A stretch of DNA of 64,000 nt from Eulemur rufifrons (lineage: Eukaryota; Chordata; Mammalia; Primates; Lemuridae), in the NCBI RefSeq assembly GCF_041146395.1, contig NC_091006.1, positions 4,346,001-4,410,000 on the forward strand. Direction: 5' to 3'. A program made the translations under genes and the position numbers. Shown piece after piece: positions 46,165 to 59,200 of this stretch. Position 1 is the stretch's first letter. Each line of letters begins with the position of its first letter. The notes below the pieces were generated by a model. The model saw nothing but the letters and a program-made list of their open reading frames with translations. It was not told where the DNA came from and ran no database searches.

Positions 46165-47675
46165 AAAAGGAGAGAGAAGACCCAAGTAAATAACATCAGA
46201 ATCAAAAAGGGAAACATTGACACTGATACCACAGAAATAGAAAGAATCATTAGAGACTATTGTGGACAACTATATGCCAACCAATTAGAAGACCTAGAGG
46301 GAATGGATAGATTCCTGGACACGTATAATCTACCAAGATTGAACCAGGAAAAAATAGAAAACCTGAACAGACCAATAATGAGATAGAATCAGTAATAAAA
46401 AATCTTCCAACAAATAAAAGCCCAGGACTGGATGACTTCACTGCTAAATTCTACCAAAAACAATCCTAAAATTCATATGGAACCACAAAAGACCCTGAAT
46501 AGCCAAAACAGTCCTGAGCAAAAAGAACAAAGCCGGAGGCATATAACACCACCTAACTTTAAAATATACTATAGTAACCAAAACAGTATGATACTGGCAT
46601 AAAGACAGACACATAGACCAATGGAAGAGAATAGAGAACCCAGGAAGAAATCCAAGTCTTTATAGCCTACTGATTTTAAACAAAGATGCCAAGAACATAC
46701 ATTGGGGAAAGACAGTCCATTCAATAAATGGTGGTGGGAAAACTGGATATGCACATGCAGAAGAATGAAACTAGACCCTTATCTATCTCTAACCGTATAC
46801 AAAAGTCAAATCAAAATGGATTAAAGACTTATATTTAAGTCCCCAAACTATGAAACTATCAGAAAAAAAATATGGGGGAAATGTTTCAGGACATTGGTTT
46901 TGGCAAAGATTTTATGGATAAGCCCTCAAAAGCACAGGCAACAAAAGCACAAATAAACAAATGGGATTATAGCAAATGGGATTATAGCAAAAAGCTTCTA
47001 CACAGCAAAGGAAACCATCAACACAGTGAAGAGACAACCTGCAGAATGGGAGAAACTATTTGCAAACTAATTTGTTGACAAAGGATTAATATTTGGAATA
47101 CACAGAGAATTCAAACAACTCAACAACAATAAAACAAATACCCTGATTTAAAAATGAGCAAATGATCTGAATAGGCATTTCTCAAAATATACAAGATACA
47201 CACATGGCCAAGAAATATATATATGAAAAATGCTCAAAATCACCAATCATCAGGGAAATGCAAATCAAACCCACAATGAAATATCATCTCACCCCAGTTA
47301 GAATGGCCACTAAAGAAAAAAATAACAAATGTTCGTGAGGATGCAGAGAAAAGGGAATTTTTATATACTGTGCGGAAGGAACATAAATTAGTACAGCCAA
47401 TATGGGAAATAGTATGGAGGTTCCTCAAAAAACTAAAAATAGAACTACCATATGATTCAGCAATCACACTGCTGGGTATTTTTCTAAAGAAAGAGGATCA
47501 GTATGACAAAGAGATATCTGCACTCCCATGTGTATTGCAGCATATTCACAACAGCCAAGATATGGAATCAACCTAAGTGTCCATCAGCAGGTAAATGAAT
47601 AAAGAAAATGTGGTACATATACCCAATGGAATACTACGCAGCCATAAAAATAACGAAATCTTGTCATTCATGACG
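46165..47675 (+). mobile_element. L1 LINE, 3' part, internally deleted
   Basis: ORF2-derived sequence in plus orientation (CTATATGCCAACCAATTAGA, GACTGGATGACTTCACTGC, TCATATGGAACCACAAAAGA, ATGGTGGTGGGAAAACTGGA), running to CCAATGGAATACTACGCAGC near the 3' end. Frames are broken and the text jumps at about 46460, where the middle of ORF2 is missing. Non-functional. Confidence 0.85.
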
Positions 47676-47689
47676 TGACCCTTTATGAG

Positions 47690-48960
47690 AAATAAGGCTC
47701 TCCTTTCCAACTTTGTAAACCTCGTCATTCTTCAGTTGACACATCTCTGTTTTGCTATTGATGCCATCTAGTGAATTTTTTATTTTGGTTATTGTGTTTT
47801 TCAGTTGCAAAATTTCCACTTGTTTCTTCTCAATATGTTCTATTTCTTTGCTGGTACCTTCATTTTAATATTTGTTTTGAGAGCATTTTTTATATAATTT
47901 CAATGTTTGTGTCACTACAATGACATCTATTGATTGTCCTTTCCCCGTGAGTTAAGATTTTTGGTATTCTTCATATGCCAAGTAATTTTGGATTGCATCC
48001 TGTATATTTTGAATATTACATTATAACACTCTGGATCTTATTTAAATTCTGTTGAGACTACTGATATTTTTGTTTCAGTGACCAATTAACCTGGGTAGAC
48101 TGCAAGTTCCTACTTGCCTTTACATAATCTATGGTTCCAATGTCAGTTCAATTTTGGAAGCATTTGCGATGCTATTCTGATCTGTCTCACATCTGACCAC
48201 TGTGGCATCCAGTGGTCAGTCCAGGGCCTGGCCAGAAGGCTAATCATTAGCGCAGTTTCCAAAGTCTGTGGTATGCTAATTAGGCCCCGATGAGTCCAGG
48301 AATTCATAAATAACTGTATGGGGTGACTGTCTCAAGTCCTTCCCTCTCTGCTCTCTCCCTGATACTTTCTGGATCCCTGAGCCCTCTCTTTGATCCTCCA
48401 GCTGGAAACTTCGCACTCCCAGGGTTGTGCCAAGTCTAAGACCAAGAGATAAGAGAACAAAGAGGTAGCAAAAAGCCATGGGGTTTGGCCCTGCCCACTG
48501 GATGGTGAGATAAGTCCCTCTTCCTTATATTTTTGGCTTCTGCCAGCTCCTATTGCCAGCTGCATCAGCTGCTGTGATGGGCTTGCTTGCAAGAGAACAG
48601 AGAAAAAGAAGAGAAATTCTCTCCACTCTCTCCGAGATTTAGGAGTTCTCTTTCCTGCTCCTTGAGCCAGGCTTCTCCTAGGTTTCTCCTTGTCTGCACC
48701 ACAAAGCTCACTTCTGAGGTTTGGACTGTGTTGAGTTCAGGTCAGGGGTTACAGGAGGAAAATGAAATGGTAAACTCACCATTAATTCTGTGGCACTTTG
48801 AATTCTTGTGTCTTTCCCCAGTCCAACTATTGCAACTTATCAAGTAGCTGGGCCATGTATTCTGTCCAGATTTTATAGTCATGTTCAGTGGAAATAAAGG
48901 GTGGCATGCGTTTACTCTTCCTTACCTGTGTGACGTCTTACCCAGAACTGGGACTCAAAA
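47690..48960. repeat. Ancient LINE-like sequence
   Basis: AT-rich blocks such as GTTATTGTGTTTTTCAGTTG, TCAATATGTTCTATTTCTTTG, CATCTATTGATTGTCC and CTCTGGATCTTATTTAAAT recur in old mammalian L1 3' regions. Assignment is tentative. Confidence 0.45.
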
Positions 48961-48984
48961 TGGACTTTTGAAGATTTGGTTACA

Positions 48985-49330
48985 GTGTCTTAGTTTGTTC
49001 AGGCTGCTAGAACAAAAATAACATAAGCTGGGTGGCTTAAACAATGGAAATTTATTTCTCACAGTTCTGGAGGCTGGGAAGTCCAAGATCCAGGCACTGG
49101 GAGATCTGGAGTCTGCTGTGGGCCACTCTCTTGTTCATAAATGCTCCCTTCTCACGATGTCTTCACATGGTGGAAGAGGCAAGGGATTTTTCTGAGATCT
49201 GCTTTATAAGGTCACTAATCCAATTCATGAGGGATCTGCCCTCCCAAAGGCACCACCTCTGAATACGGTCACCTTGGGGGTTGGAATTTCAGCATATGAA
49301 TTTGGTGGGGAGGAGACATTCAGATCACAG
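48985..49330 (+). repeat. MER-type repeat, copy 2 of 3
   Basis: GTCTTAGTTTGTTCAGGCTG, GGGTGGCTTAAACAATGGAA, AATTTATTTCTCACAGTTCT and GGGAAGTCCAAGATCC. Same family as 36795 and 61995. Confidence 0.7.
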
Positions 49331-49349
49331 CGTCATCTCTGTGGCAACA

Positions 49350-50660
49350 CCTGTGGGGCTGGGGCAGTGTCCTTCAGGATGTAGCACATGCTCTATGTCA
49401 GTGGCTAACATGTGGCGTTGTCGCTCCCCCAGGCAGGGTTCATGCGTTCTTGAATCGAGGGGTGACACTGGAAGTGGGTCCTCTCACTACGTCCCCTAGT
49501 GATCCACTCTCAAAGTTTTTGCTGCCTGTCCCCACAACTTTAGGTTCTGCTTGTCTAGAGGCCTTAGCTCCAAAGGAAGTGTCGCTTCCACCGGCAGATG
49601 CAACAATGGTTCCATTGAACTGGAAACTGAGAGGGCCACCTGGCTACTTCGGGCTCCTTGTGCCACTGAATCAGTAGACAAAAGGGGGACGTGCTGTACT
49701 GGCTGGGGTGATTAATTCTGACTATCAAGGAGAAATTGTGGGGTTGGAGGAGGGGCTGGGTAAATTCACACTTAACAGATGCAGACGCGGTGTGTACGCT
49801 GTATGGGGAATGGACACGCTTGTAGCCCTGACTCTGCAGTGCAAAGGCAATCTATGTAACCAAAGCATTTGTACCCCCAAATACCCTGAAATTAAAAAAA
49901 AACCTTAGCATACTAATCCTCCTACTTTTGTTTATTGTTTGGAGTCCTCGGGTACTTTCTTTTTGTTTTTGTCCAGATATTTCTGTCGTAATTAGTTTGC
50001 AATGTGGCGCTAGCGAGCTCACACCATTATGCTGGACCCAGAAGTTCCTTCCTTAATGTTTAAGTCCATGTTTCTCAAACTGTGGGTCATGACCCTTTGT
50101 CAGTCGTGGAATCAATTTTGTAGATTAAAGATTTGCATTTTTAAAAAGTAAATACATTAGAGACTAGTCTACATTATATCACATTGCATCATGTGTAATA
50201 AAAGTAAGTTGTTTATTTACAAAAAGGATAAGTTGGGGGTGAGGAGTATGTTGGAATAGAGAAGATTACCCAGGGTGTCTCTTAGTACTCTCCCGTCTTG
50301 TGATTGTACGTCAAAGGAAAACGACAGCAACCCAATTCAGGTGGGGCTGCTAGTGGACCGGAAGTGAAGGTTTGGGTCACTCCACCAGGCAAAGGCCAGG
50401 ACCAGATGAGGTGGGTGCTGAAGGCCAAGTCAATATGGGTTGGGTAGCGGGGAAGGTAGTTACACACGTAAGTATAAACGCCAGCCACGACCACGTGACC
50501 AGGTGTAGAAATAGACGGTGGTAGTTATGAGTCTTTCTTAATTTGATATGAATATATATATAAACCACATAGTTTTAGTTTCTTCACCTCTCTCCCCTTA
50601 TTACGTAACATTAGATGTGTAAATAGCAGTTACCTTTATATCTCAGTATTAAAACTACGA
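49350..50660 (+). repeat. Retroelement-derived internal sequence (endogenous-retrovirus-like), broken
   Basis: GACTATCAAGGAGAAATTGT near 49720 and GTCTCTTAGTACTCTCCCG, AGGTTTGGGTCACTCCACCA, ACGACCACGTGACCAGG near 50275-50505 belong to a widespread mammalian retroelement internal region. The blocks are interrupted by an A-tailed 3' end at ~49905 (TTTGTACCCCCAAATACC). All frames are short and broken, with no coding capacity. Confidence 0.4.
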
Positions 50661-50864
50661 GATATCAATGGAGTAGTGTGAATCAGCTGAGAGAAGAATG
50701 AACACCATCCGAGACAAAAACGGATATTGTGTTCTCTTCTGGGGAATGGGTTGGCATGTTTGCAGTTTTACCTGGGAGAGATGCATGGCTTTGTTGGTCT
50801 CGCTTTGGAGGTTAAGGGTGGTGTAAGGAGGTGGGTATGGCTGCAGGTCGGGGGGGCGGACTGC

Positions 50865-51440
50865 GCTGGCTTTGTGACGTGCTGACTTGGTTAGGCTACA
50901 TTTCCCAGACCTCCCTTTTTGGTATTTTCCAGTTAGGCTGAGCCACAGGAGAGAGGCTTGGGGGCGATTTGGGGGCAGGGGGGGCATAGTAGCAACTGCT
51001 TAGACACTCACACGTTGTCATTCACTCCACTGGTTCTGCAACTGGCCCCCGCCGCCCCGGGGCCTCCTTTACCTTCTCCAACTCCTGGACCAGGTGTGCG
51101 TGTAGCCCCATGGTGAAGGCCCTGGCACCGGCCGGGCACCTGCACCACCGAGGTCGGAGGCCACAAGAACTGACATGGGCTTCAGTCCGTCCCTGTGGAC
51201 TCCAGCTTGTGCCTGTGGGTTCCAGCTTGTTCCTTGCTCTCCCCGACTTTACACACATCTCCCCTCCCTGACTTCCTGCAGCTGCAATCTTCACGTCCCA
51301 GCGTCAGACTCAAAGACAACAGCCCGACAGAGCCTGTTTAACCAGCTCATCAATGGCACAAGATCAAATCCGGCAACAAGTCCCTTCCTGGTGACTTATC
51401 TATCTGTAGATCTATCCTAGTGCTGCTTCTCTGAGTCCTG
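50865..51440 (+). repeat. LTR-like repeat, copy 2
   Basis: GTGCTGACTTGGTTAGGCTA, CATTTCCCAGACCTCCC, CCAGGTGTGCGTGTAGCCCC, AGGCCACAAGAACTGACATG and GACTCCAGCTTGTGCCTGTG parallel 44590-45175. Confidence 0.6.
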
Positions 51441-52846
51441 ACGCATAGACACACCAAATTCTGGTCACTACAGAAGCACGGCCCTCCAAGCAGACACCTG
51501 TGTGACAGTAGGGGACATCTTTTGCTTCTCCCTGCGCAGTAACCATTCTCCTCTCTTTGGGTAACAGTACCCCTATTTTTCCTTTGTGGAACCCTTGTTT
51601 GGCTCCTGTGGTTTGGGGCAAGACCCCCTCTTCTAGCTCCGGAATGGGCGTATGCCCCAGGCCTGGAGAGCGGGGGTGTATTCAACCCCTGGCCGCTGGT
51701 TGGTTCTGAGACAGATTCACGGTATAAATCTCCCACTATGGCAGATTTCAAGCTACCCATGTGATTTTAACCAAAATTCTGGAAAAAATTTGACAATCGG
51801 CTCTTGCCCCAACACCTAGCACAGATTTGGTGAATGAGTGAATGAATGAAATCAGCCCCGCAAAGCTGAGTCTCCTCTGCCCGTGCCTATCCAGGAAACA
51901 CTCTCTATCCGTCTGCAGTCATTTTTTAGATGCAAAAGTCCAGCATTTTCCATCAAGTAAAATGTATTCAGTGTAAAGGAACATTCTATGGGTAAACATC
52001 GCCATTTCCCCCTGGTGTTAAAACATACTTTCTAGTGTGTAATTAGAGCTTTGCACACTGTGAGCGGTGACTCATTGGAGTGGTTCGTGAGATCAGTTCA
52101 GAAGGTCATAACTAGCATTTTTGCAAATTAATTAAGTAGGAGAGAGGAGAAATTTCAGAGTATCAGAGTTTGTCTCCAGCTGTGTTGTTTTGGGAAAATT
52201 TTGTTGTGTGGATGTATCCTGGTTGTGCTGTAAAATGACTCTCTTACAGTCCCCAAACTTTGAAAGTCACTGTGGTTGACAGCAATGTTTTTTAGTTTAG
52301 TAGCTTTGTTTTGTTTTCCATGTCCTTATTTGTAAAATTTTTTCTCAGACTTTCCTAAGTCTCTGTCTCCCATCCCCCAGGGACCTGAAGGGTGAAGACC
52401 ACTGAGCTCTCAGATTTGAGGAAAGGGGATTCCTAGAGAGGTCTGGCTGGCTTGGAGGTCAGGGAACTTCCTGTTCTGGTTGGCCCCTCCCCCATGCCCA
52501 ACGCCCCTGGCCGTGAGTGCCAGTCTAGCTGCCCCCACCTGGTGACAGCGTGGTGGGGCAGGGAGCATGATGGGCAGATGCTTGCTGCCCTCCATCCTCC
52601 CTCCGTGTAGGGGGACAGCCCTTTGCTGACCCTTGAGAGCGAGGGTGAGGGTGGGGGAAGGTTGGAGGTGAAGCCAGACCCAGACCATCAGTGAAGTCAC
52701 ATGACCTGCCAGGACCACTCCCCCCCCCGCCCCCGACTAGTGGGCTGAACTAATTACATCATAAATTGTTTTCCATTTTCTGCCTAGAACCCTGTTCTCG
52801 ACACTATCGCATGAGCTCATTAAACCTGCACCACAGCCCTCTATGC

Positions 52847-52882
<36 letters not shown>

Positions 52883-53580
52883 CGGGTGTGGAACAGCGTG
52901 AGGCAAATCAGCATTTGATGAATGAATGAATGAATGGGTGCCTACAGGTGGGGACTGCAGTCCCCTGATACTGCGGTGGACAGGCAGACAGGTAGCCCTG
53001 GAGCTGGGAGGTCACTTGGACAGGGTCACACAGGCAGGAAGCCACAGTCACGGCTCGGCTCGACATTGGAGGTCCAAGCAGATGACTGCTGTGCTTAACC
53101 ACCCCCTGTCCCCCTACTTAACAACCCTGGGGTGTAATAAGAAGTCAGTTATAATAGTGATATTAATATAATGGCTAACCCTTATAATAACATAATGGCA
53201 CCTCCTAAGTTTTTTATAAATTTATTTATTGCATAGAATTCCTCATAACACTTTGCCCTTATATTTTTGTAATCCAGAAGAAAAAGGATTTGAAAAAGTA
53301 TAGCACTGTGCTCAGTTTTAACCAAATACAAAAATGAACACCAGGATTGCTGACATGTTAGTGCTGGACTGAAAAGGTCATAGAAACTGTCTGGCTGTCG
53401 AAACCGGTGACTCGATCCACAAGTGCTGCTCCGTGTGCTCCGTGTGCTTCAGACAGGTTATCTTTGGAGGCTGTGTCTGTTGTTCTGCCCGCTTAGAGAG
53501 GAGGAAATTGAGGCGCAGAGCGGCACCGTCACGCAGGGTGCCAAGCTGGGATTAGGCGCCTGGCACCGAGGGCTCTGAGC
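51441..53580. other. Intergenic, no gene; microsatellites
   Basis: Unique or very old DNA. (GT)n of about 16 units at 52848-52880 and a (GAAT)n stub at 52919-52935. No exon-like signals with protein homology seen. Confidence 0.6.
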
Positions 53581-53584
53581 TGCT

Positions 53585-54070
53585 GGATGCAGGGTCCTCC
53601 GAGCACCTCCTCTGTGCCAGGGTTTGTGCTGGGCACTGGGTGACAGCTGTGACCCCGAACAGGTTCACAATGTGAAAGTTTCAGAGAGAGAAAGGTACGC
53701 AGGTGAGATTGGGCGGGGGCTGCGGGTCATTCAGCCGTAGTGGTCAGGGAGGGCTGCTCGGAGGAAGGGACACCTGGCTGGCTGAGAAGGAAGCAGTCTT
53801 GCAAAGTCTGGGGTAGGGTGTCCCAGGCAGGGGGGACAGCAAGCACAAAGGCCTGAGGTGGGAACAAGCTTGGTGTGTTTGAGGAACAGAAAAGAGGAAG
53901 TGAGGCTGAGGCGGGGAGGGAGGAGGAAGGGGAGAGGAGGTTTGGGATGGGGGAGGGTTTCCCAGCAGCATAGGAGCCTCGAGAGCGGAGAGTGGCACAT
54001 GGGATGGGGTCTCCCAAGTGGGGTCCAGTGTTGGCCCCTCATCCTGGCTTCTGAGGAATCCGAACACCCC
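53585..54070 (-). repeat. L2 LINE remnant, antisense
   Basis: GAGCACCTCCTCTGTGCCAG, GGTCAGGGAGGGCTGCTCGG, AGGGTGTCCCAGGCAGGGGG and GCCTGAGGTGGGAACAAGC, reverse L2 order. Confidence 0.7.
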
Positions 54071-55958
54071 TTCCCCTCCTCCTCCTCCTCCTCTTCTCAG
54101 GCAACATCTGCCCCTCCACTTCCCCTGCAAGGTCTACGGCCCAGCTCCCGCTCTCCCTTTGCTAAACGGGCTCACGGGTTCCTTCTGAGCAGGAAGGAAG
54201 ACAGGGCTCTCTGTGTGCAGCCCCTGCCCGCAGGCATTCATTCATTCAAATGCATGTGTGAAATACACAGTCATTTGTGTATTTATCCACTCATTCAGCA
54301 AATATCAATTTGCCTCGGGTCTTTGGCCCTGGTGAGTCCCTCAGCCTGAAACACTGACTTCTTATCCCTCAGGGCTCTGCTTCCAATATTGTCTCTTCCC
54401 AGGCCTTCCCTGAGCACCCCAGCTAACTTAGCCCCCACCGGCAGCAGCTGAACCACTCTTCATGCTAAAACAGGGGCGGCTGGCGCTCCCAGGGGCTCTC
54501 TCTGCATATGAGATAACCATGCCCAATGGGCCTTCATTTACCCTCATTTTCCTTTGGGAACCCTCTTTCCCTTCGCTTAGCCTATGTGGTGTGGACAGAG
54601 CCAACCCCATCCCCCAGATCCAGAAATGAGCACATCATCCGAGCAAAGCCACGGAGAGACAGCTGCAGCACTGTCGCTGAAACCGTTGGGAAGGCAGATT
54701 TTGTTCTGCCAGTGTTACTTATCTGTGAGGCTGTAAGGCTGGAACTGCTGGAGGTCATCTTTGTCCCTAGGAAGAGAGGACCTGCATGAAAATGAAATCA
54801 ATGTGGAGGAAAGCAGAGGGGAGAAGGGGAGAGAAGCACGGTCTTGAGTATATTGGTTAAGCACCTGGATCCAGCCACACCTGGAATTCAAACTCCCCCA
54901 GACTTTCCATTATAAGAAGCAATAAATCGCCCTTATGCTCAAGCTAGTTTGTGTTTCAGTCACTTGTGCTAGAAGGCTTGAGTGATAATAAGATCTTAAA
55001 GATGCGCAGGCAGCGAAGGTTAGGTACTTTCCTCTGGAGGGATGTGGCCAGTTGTTTCCTCTCTCAGAAACCACTCCCCCTCTAGGGGCCCCTATTCTAA
55101 GAAGCCTGAGTGTTTGAAGTTTGTTCAGCCTGAGGCATAAAACCAAAAGCAAAATGCTAGGTGGGAGTGACTACAGAAACAGCCACGCGGCCAGCGCCAG
55201 GAGCTGGGAATCTGCATTATTAATAAGCAAATCCACTTTCCTTTACTCTGCTTATTGGTAATTAGAGCCCTCATTTTATTAGCCTGTTTACATGTGTTCA
55301 GGAAAAGTAATGTAGGGCAAAAAAAAAAAAAAAAAAAAAGTTCTCTGTCTCTTTAAAACTTCCCCCACTTTTTGGAAACTTTTGTTGTCTGTATCCCTGC
55401 CTGGGGGCGGATGGGCGGATGGTCGGATGGTCGGATGGTCTGGTCGGGAGGCAGAGCCCCAGGGGAAAGTCTTTTGTTCTTTGGCTCTTTGTGTTTCAGA
55501 GGATAGCTAGGCTGAACTGTCAGCTCCGGTGGAGGTCTGGGTGGGTCTCCCAGGTGGGCAGAGGTCACACATGGGAGAATTAGAATCGTTAGCAACAATA
55601 GCCTAGAACTGAGGGCCCTCCCTTTAAAAGCTCTGGATTTCTGCTTATGTTCAGGACATTTTGGATTTTGAGACTGCCATTTTTCATCCTTGACCAGCAA
55701 AGTAATAAACTTCTCTTTCCTTTTCCTCAACCACTTGTCCTCATTCTGATGTGGCCTCGTGGACAAGTGCTGAGTTTTTGGTAACAGTAACCTCAGCCTT
55801 TGAGTTGTCTAAGCCAGACATAGCTCTCCCATCTCCTTATTAGTGATTGGTTCTGGAGGGGGCTGGGACATGTTTCTTGACATGCCAAGAAGATGCAAGG
55901 GGGAGTCTGCTGGGGGCTGGTCAGAAGTAGGCTTCTGGGATAAAACGTTTTGCTCTTA
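54071..55958. other. Intergenic, no gene; L2/MIR scraps and simple repeats
   Basis: L2-like scraps lie around 54230-54420. An A-run of about 20 lies at 55321-55340, and an 8-bp tandem (GGATGGTC)n at about 55408-55440. No coding signature. Confidence 0.55.
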
Positions 55959-55973
55959 AAAAGTAATGCAGGA

Positions 55974-56265
55974 GGTGGGGTGCTGTGGCTCACACCTGTA
56001 ATCCTAGCACTCTGGGAGGCCGAGGCGGGAGGACTGCTTGAGGCCAGGAGTTTGAGACCAGCCTGAGCAACACAGCAAGACCCCATCTCTACAAAAACAC
56101 AGGAAAAGGTAGCCGGCTGTGGTGGCATGAACCTGTAGTCCCAGCTTCTCAGGAAGCTGAGGCAGGAGGATCACATGAGTCCAGGAATTTGAGGTTGCAG
56201 TGAGCTATGATGATGCCACTGCCCAGTAGCCCCAGCAACAGAGTGAGACTCTGTCTCAAAAAAAG
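55974..56265 (+). mobile_element. Full-length Alu SINE with perfect target-site duplication
   Basis: Both monomers with A-tail. AAAAGTAATGCAGGA at 55959-55973 is repeated exactly at 56266-56280. The right arm contains GAGCTATGATGATGCCACTG, the form common to old primate and strepsirrhine Alus. Confidence 0.9.
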
Positions 56266-56280
56266 AAAAGTAATGCAGGA

Positions 56281-59200
56281 GAAAGAAACTTTCTTTTTCT
56301 GCCTCCCAGAAAAAATGTGGCAATGTGAGGAGGCATTAACTGGCATAAAATGAGACTCTTTCAAACTCTTGCTCTAAGCAGAATTATAACAGAGTCATAT
56401 GTTTTTGTTTTCCCTTCCATCTGCATGGGAGAAGAGGGGGTGGTAATAATATTCTTCTGGTTTAACAAAGAAAAAACTCATAAATATTTATCTTTTCAGA
56501 ATCTACATGCCCATTTAAGTATTATTCCCGGGGCAATAAATTATTAAGTAAGGCAAGAAGTCAGAATTACAGATGTTGGAAGGTTAACGTTTCCTTTGAC
56601 AAGACATACTAATGATCTCTGAAGTCCCTGTGGCCTACAAAGATTATTTGCAAGAAGAGTTTTGTGATGCTGAGGAGTGTCTGATTTTGTGTGGCTACAA
56701 AGAAAGAGATCATTTTGCTCCTTAACTTTCTGCAATTTCTTTCACCAACACTTAAAAGAGCCAATAATCCTCAAGAACTAGAATCTCATTGGTTAGTACC
56801 AAGACCAAAATCAGAAAGGACAAACACTTAAAATATGGAAAGGAAATGGGCAAAGTATGTTTTTAGCAAAAGGAAATATAAGGTTGTCATGCTTTGCATC
56901 TGTAGGAAATGATGGCTGGGACTGTGGCAGCCATGTTGCCATCACGAGGAAGGATGTTGCTGACATGCCAACATGCCAAGGGGTCTGACTCCATGCGGAC
57001 ACCATTTAATTGGTGCATGGACCACTGTAGACCCTCCCTATCTTTGTAGGACTAGTTGTTTTTTTTAAATAATAAAGGCCCTTATTTTTTAAAGATGTTT
57101 CTTGCTTTCTTACTTGCAGCCAACATTATCTTATGTGATGCACCCCGGGGAAGCGACGCACACAAGACGGGCAAAGCAGTGCTGGCCTAGGACCTTAAGC
57201 AGTGTGGCCCATTCAGTGCTCAGACTGTCGCCCTCACTGTGCGTTGTCCCAGCTGTCAGCACTGAGAGTTTCTTCTCTAGTCCAGGCCCTGTCACTGCTG
57301 TGCAGGACAGTGTTGATTACGGTCTCCATATCAACTCTATAGAAAGGAGCAGTGAATTTTTTTTTTCCAACTCTATCCTCCAACCACAAAATTTAACTGA
57401 GGTCACTTCCAGCACATACGTGTCATCCATCCTGATAATTTAACAGTAAAAATATCAGAACCATGATTGCCTCTAGGGGTAGAGTTTGGGGCTGAGGATT
57501 ATCCGGGAAGGGACATAAGGGAAGTTAATGGGGTAAGAGAAATGTTCTTTATCTTAATAGGCGTTTGTAGTTTAAAGCAGAAGTGTACGCTTATTGCATA
57601 AATGTATGCATTGGTCAAAACTCAGCAAATGGCTGTTGAAGATACGTGCATTTCACTGCATACGAATTTCACCTCAAAAAATAACTGCAAACATTGAACT
57701 CTAGTTAGTGATATGAATGCTGAAATGTTTAGGGGTAGAATACCGATGTCTGCCTTAAAAGCCTTCACTCTAACTTTCTTTACAATACATCATGTTTTTT
57801 TTTCTTTCTTTCTTTTTAAACATTTAGTTGGTACCAATCTTTAAAATACATCAAAGAAATCAGAAGGATTGATGAATAAATAGAGGATGGACAGGTAGAC
57901 ATATGATAAAGCAGATTTAGAAAAATGATAACAGCGGTAGAATCACTGTTACACCCATATACTCGTTCCATGTAAAATTTATTCGACTTTTCTGTACGTT
58001 TGAAAGTCTTCATATTTAAAAGTTGGGGGAACATAAAAGCCCATCTACAGCAGGTGCCCAAAATAATCATGGCTCAAACCAGGCAGAAAACTCTCTTTCT
58101 CAGGGACAGCCGAGCCGGGCCTCTCTCCCCCGCTGTTGTGCCACCCAAAGATCTCGTCCCCAGCGGTTCAAGGCCACCATGTCCACATTCCAGGGCAAGA
58201 GAGGAGAAAGCAAGAAGAAATGGAGAATCTATCTATTATTGAAAGTAGCAAAGATAACAAACAGAAAAGCCAAAAACGGTGATGATGACTATCAACAACG
58301 ACAGCCCACATATTGCCCTGACTGTGGGCAAACGCTGCTCTAAGTGCGTTGCAGGAATTCGCTTGTTCCCTCCTCGCTGCAACCTGAAGGCGTTATTCTC
58401 ACCTGCAGATGTGGACACTGGGACTCGGGAGCCTGAGTGGTGTCACTACATCAGAAGGGGCATGGTATGAAACGAAACCTCCCCTTCCAGGGCAGGAAGT
58501 CAACAGAGAATGGCTCTGTGGGTAACACCGATGAATCACGAAACAGTGGCATAAACATCTTGTTAAGAACTGTGGAAATGCCGAGAAACACGTAGCAGCG
58601 CAGGGTGGGTGATGCGGCTCCGCCTCCGGAGGAAGGAAGCGGAGGATGGGGAGAGATGGGCGTCTGGGCACTGCGGCGACACCAGCGCGCCGGGCATGCA
58701 GGACGTGAGGCTGGAAGCCGTGGATCTTGGAACCCGCAGGGCTTCCTCTCGAGACCCTAAGTGCCGGCATGTCTCATTCATGTGCGTGTCCACACCCCGC
58801 CCCGATATCTGGGCAGAGGGACAATAACATCAGAGCCGATGATCGGGGTTTGGGGGCTGCCACTGGAGCCTGGACATCGTGCCTGCAGAGAGGGCTCCGG
58901 CTTGGCAGCACGAGGCAGGAAGAGTCCACGTGGGCACAGCCAGCCGAGGCCTTGCCAGCTCTCCAGAGCCAGAGCTGAGTAGCAGCCCCACCACCGACAA
59001 CAGGAGGCGTCCAGGAAGCACGTGCTCTGTGCCAGGCACTCTTGTAAGCACGACAAGTGTAGCCTCCACTTAATCTTCCCGACAGTAAGGATGAGGTGGG
59101 TACCAGAACTAACCCCTTTTCACATATGGGGAAACCGAGGCACAGAGCCATGACCCCACAAAAGGCAGTGGAGACCCGCCTATGAACTTCCCACCGCGAA

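Noticed and set aside
46165..47675. Possible intact L1 ORF2
   Set aside because: Frames are broken repeatedly, the middle of ORF2 is missing, and the 5' end is absent.
58030..58850. Cluster of overlapping open frames on both strands
   Set aside because: No protein signature, no consistent exon boundaries, and a mix of MIR-like DNA. Not supported as a gene.
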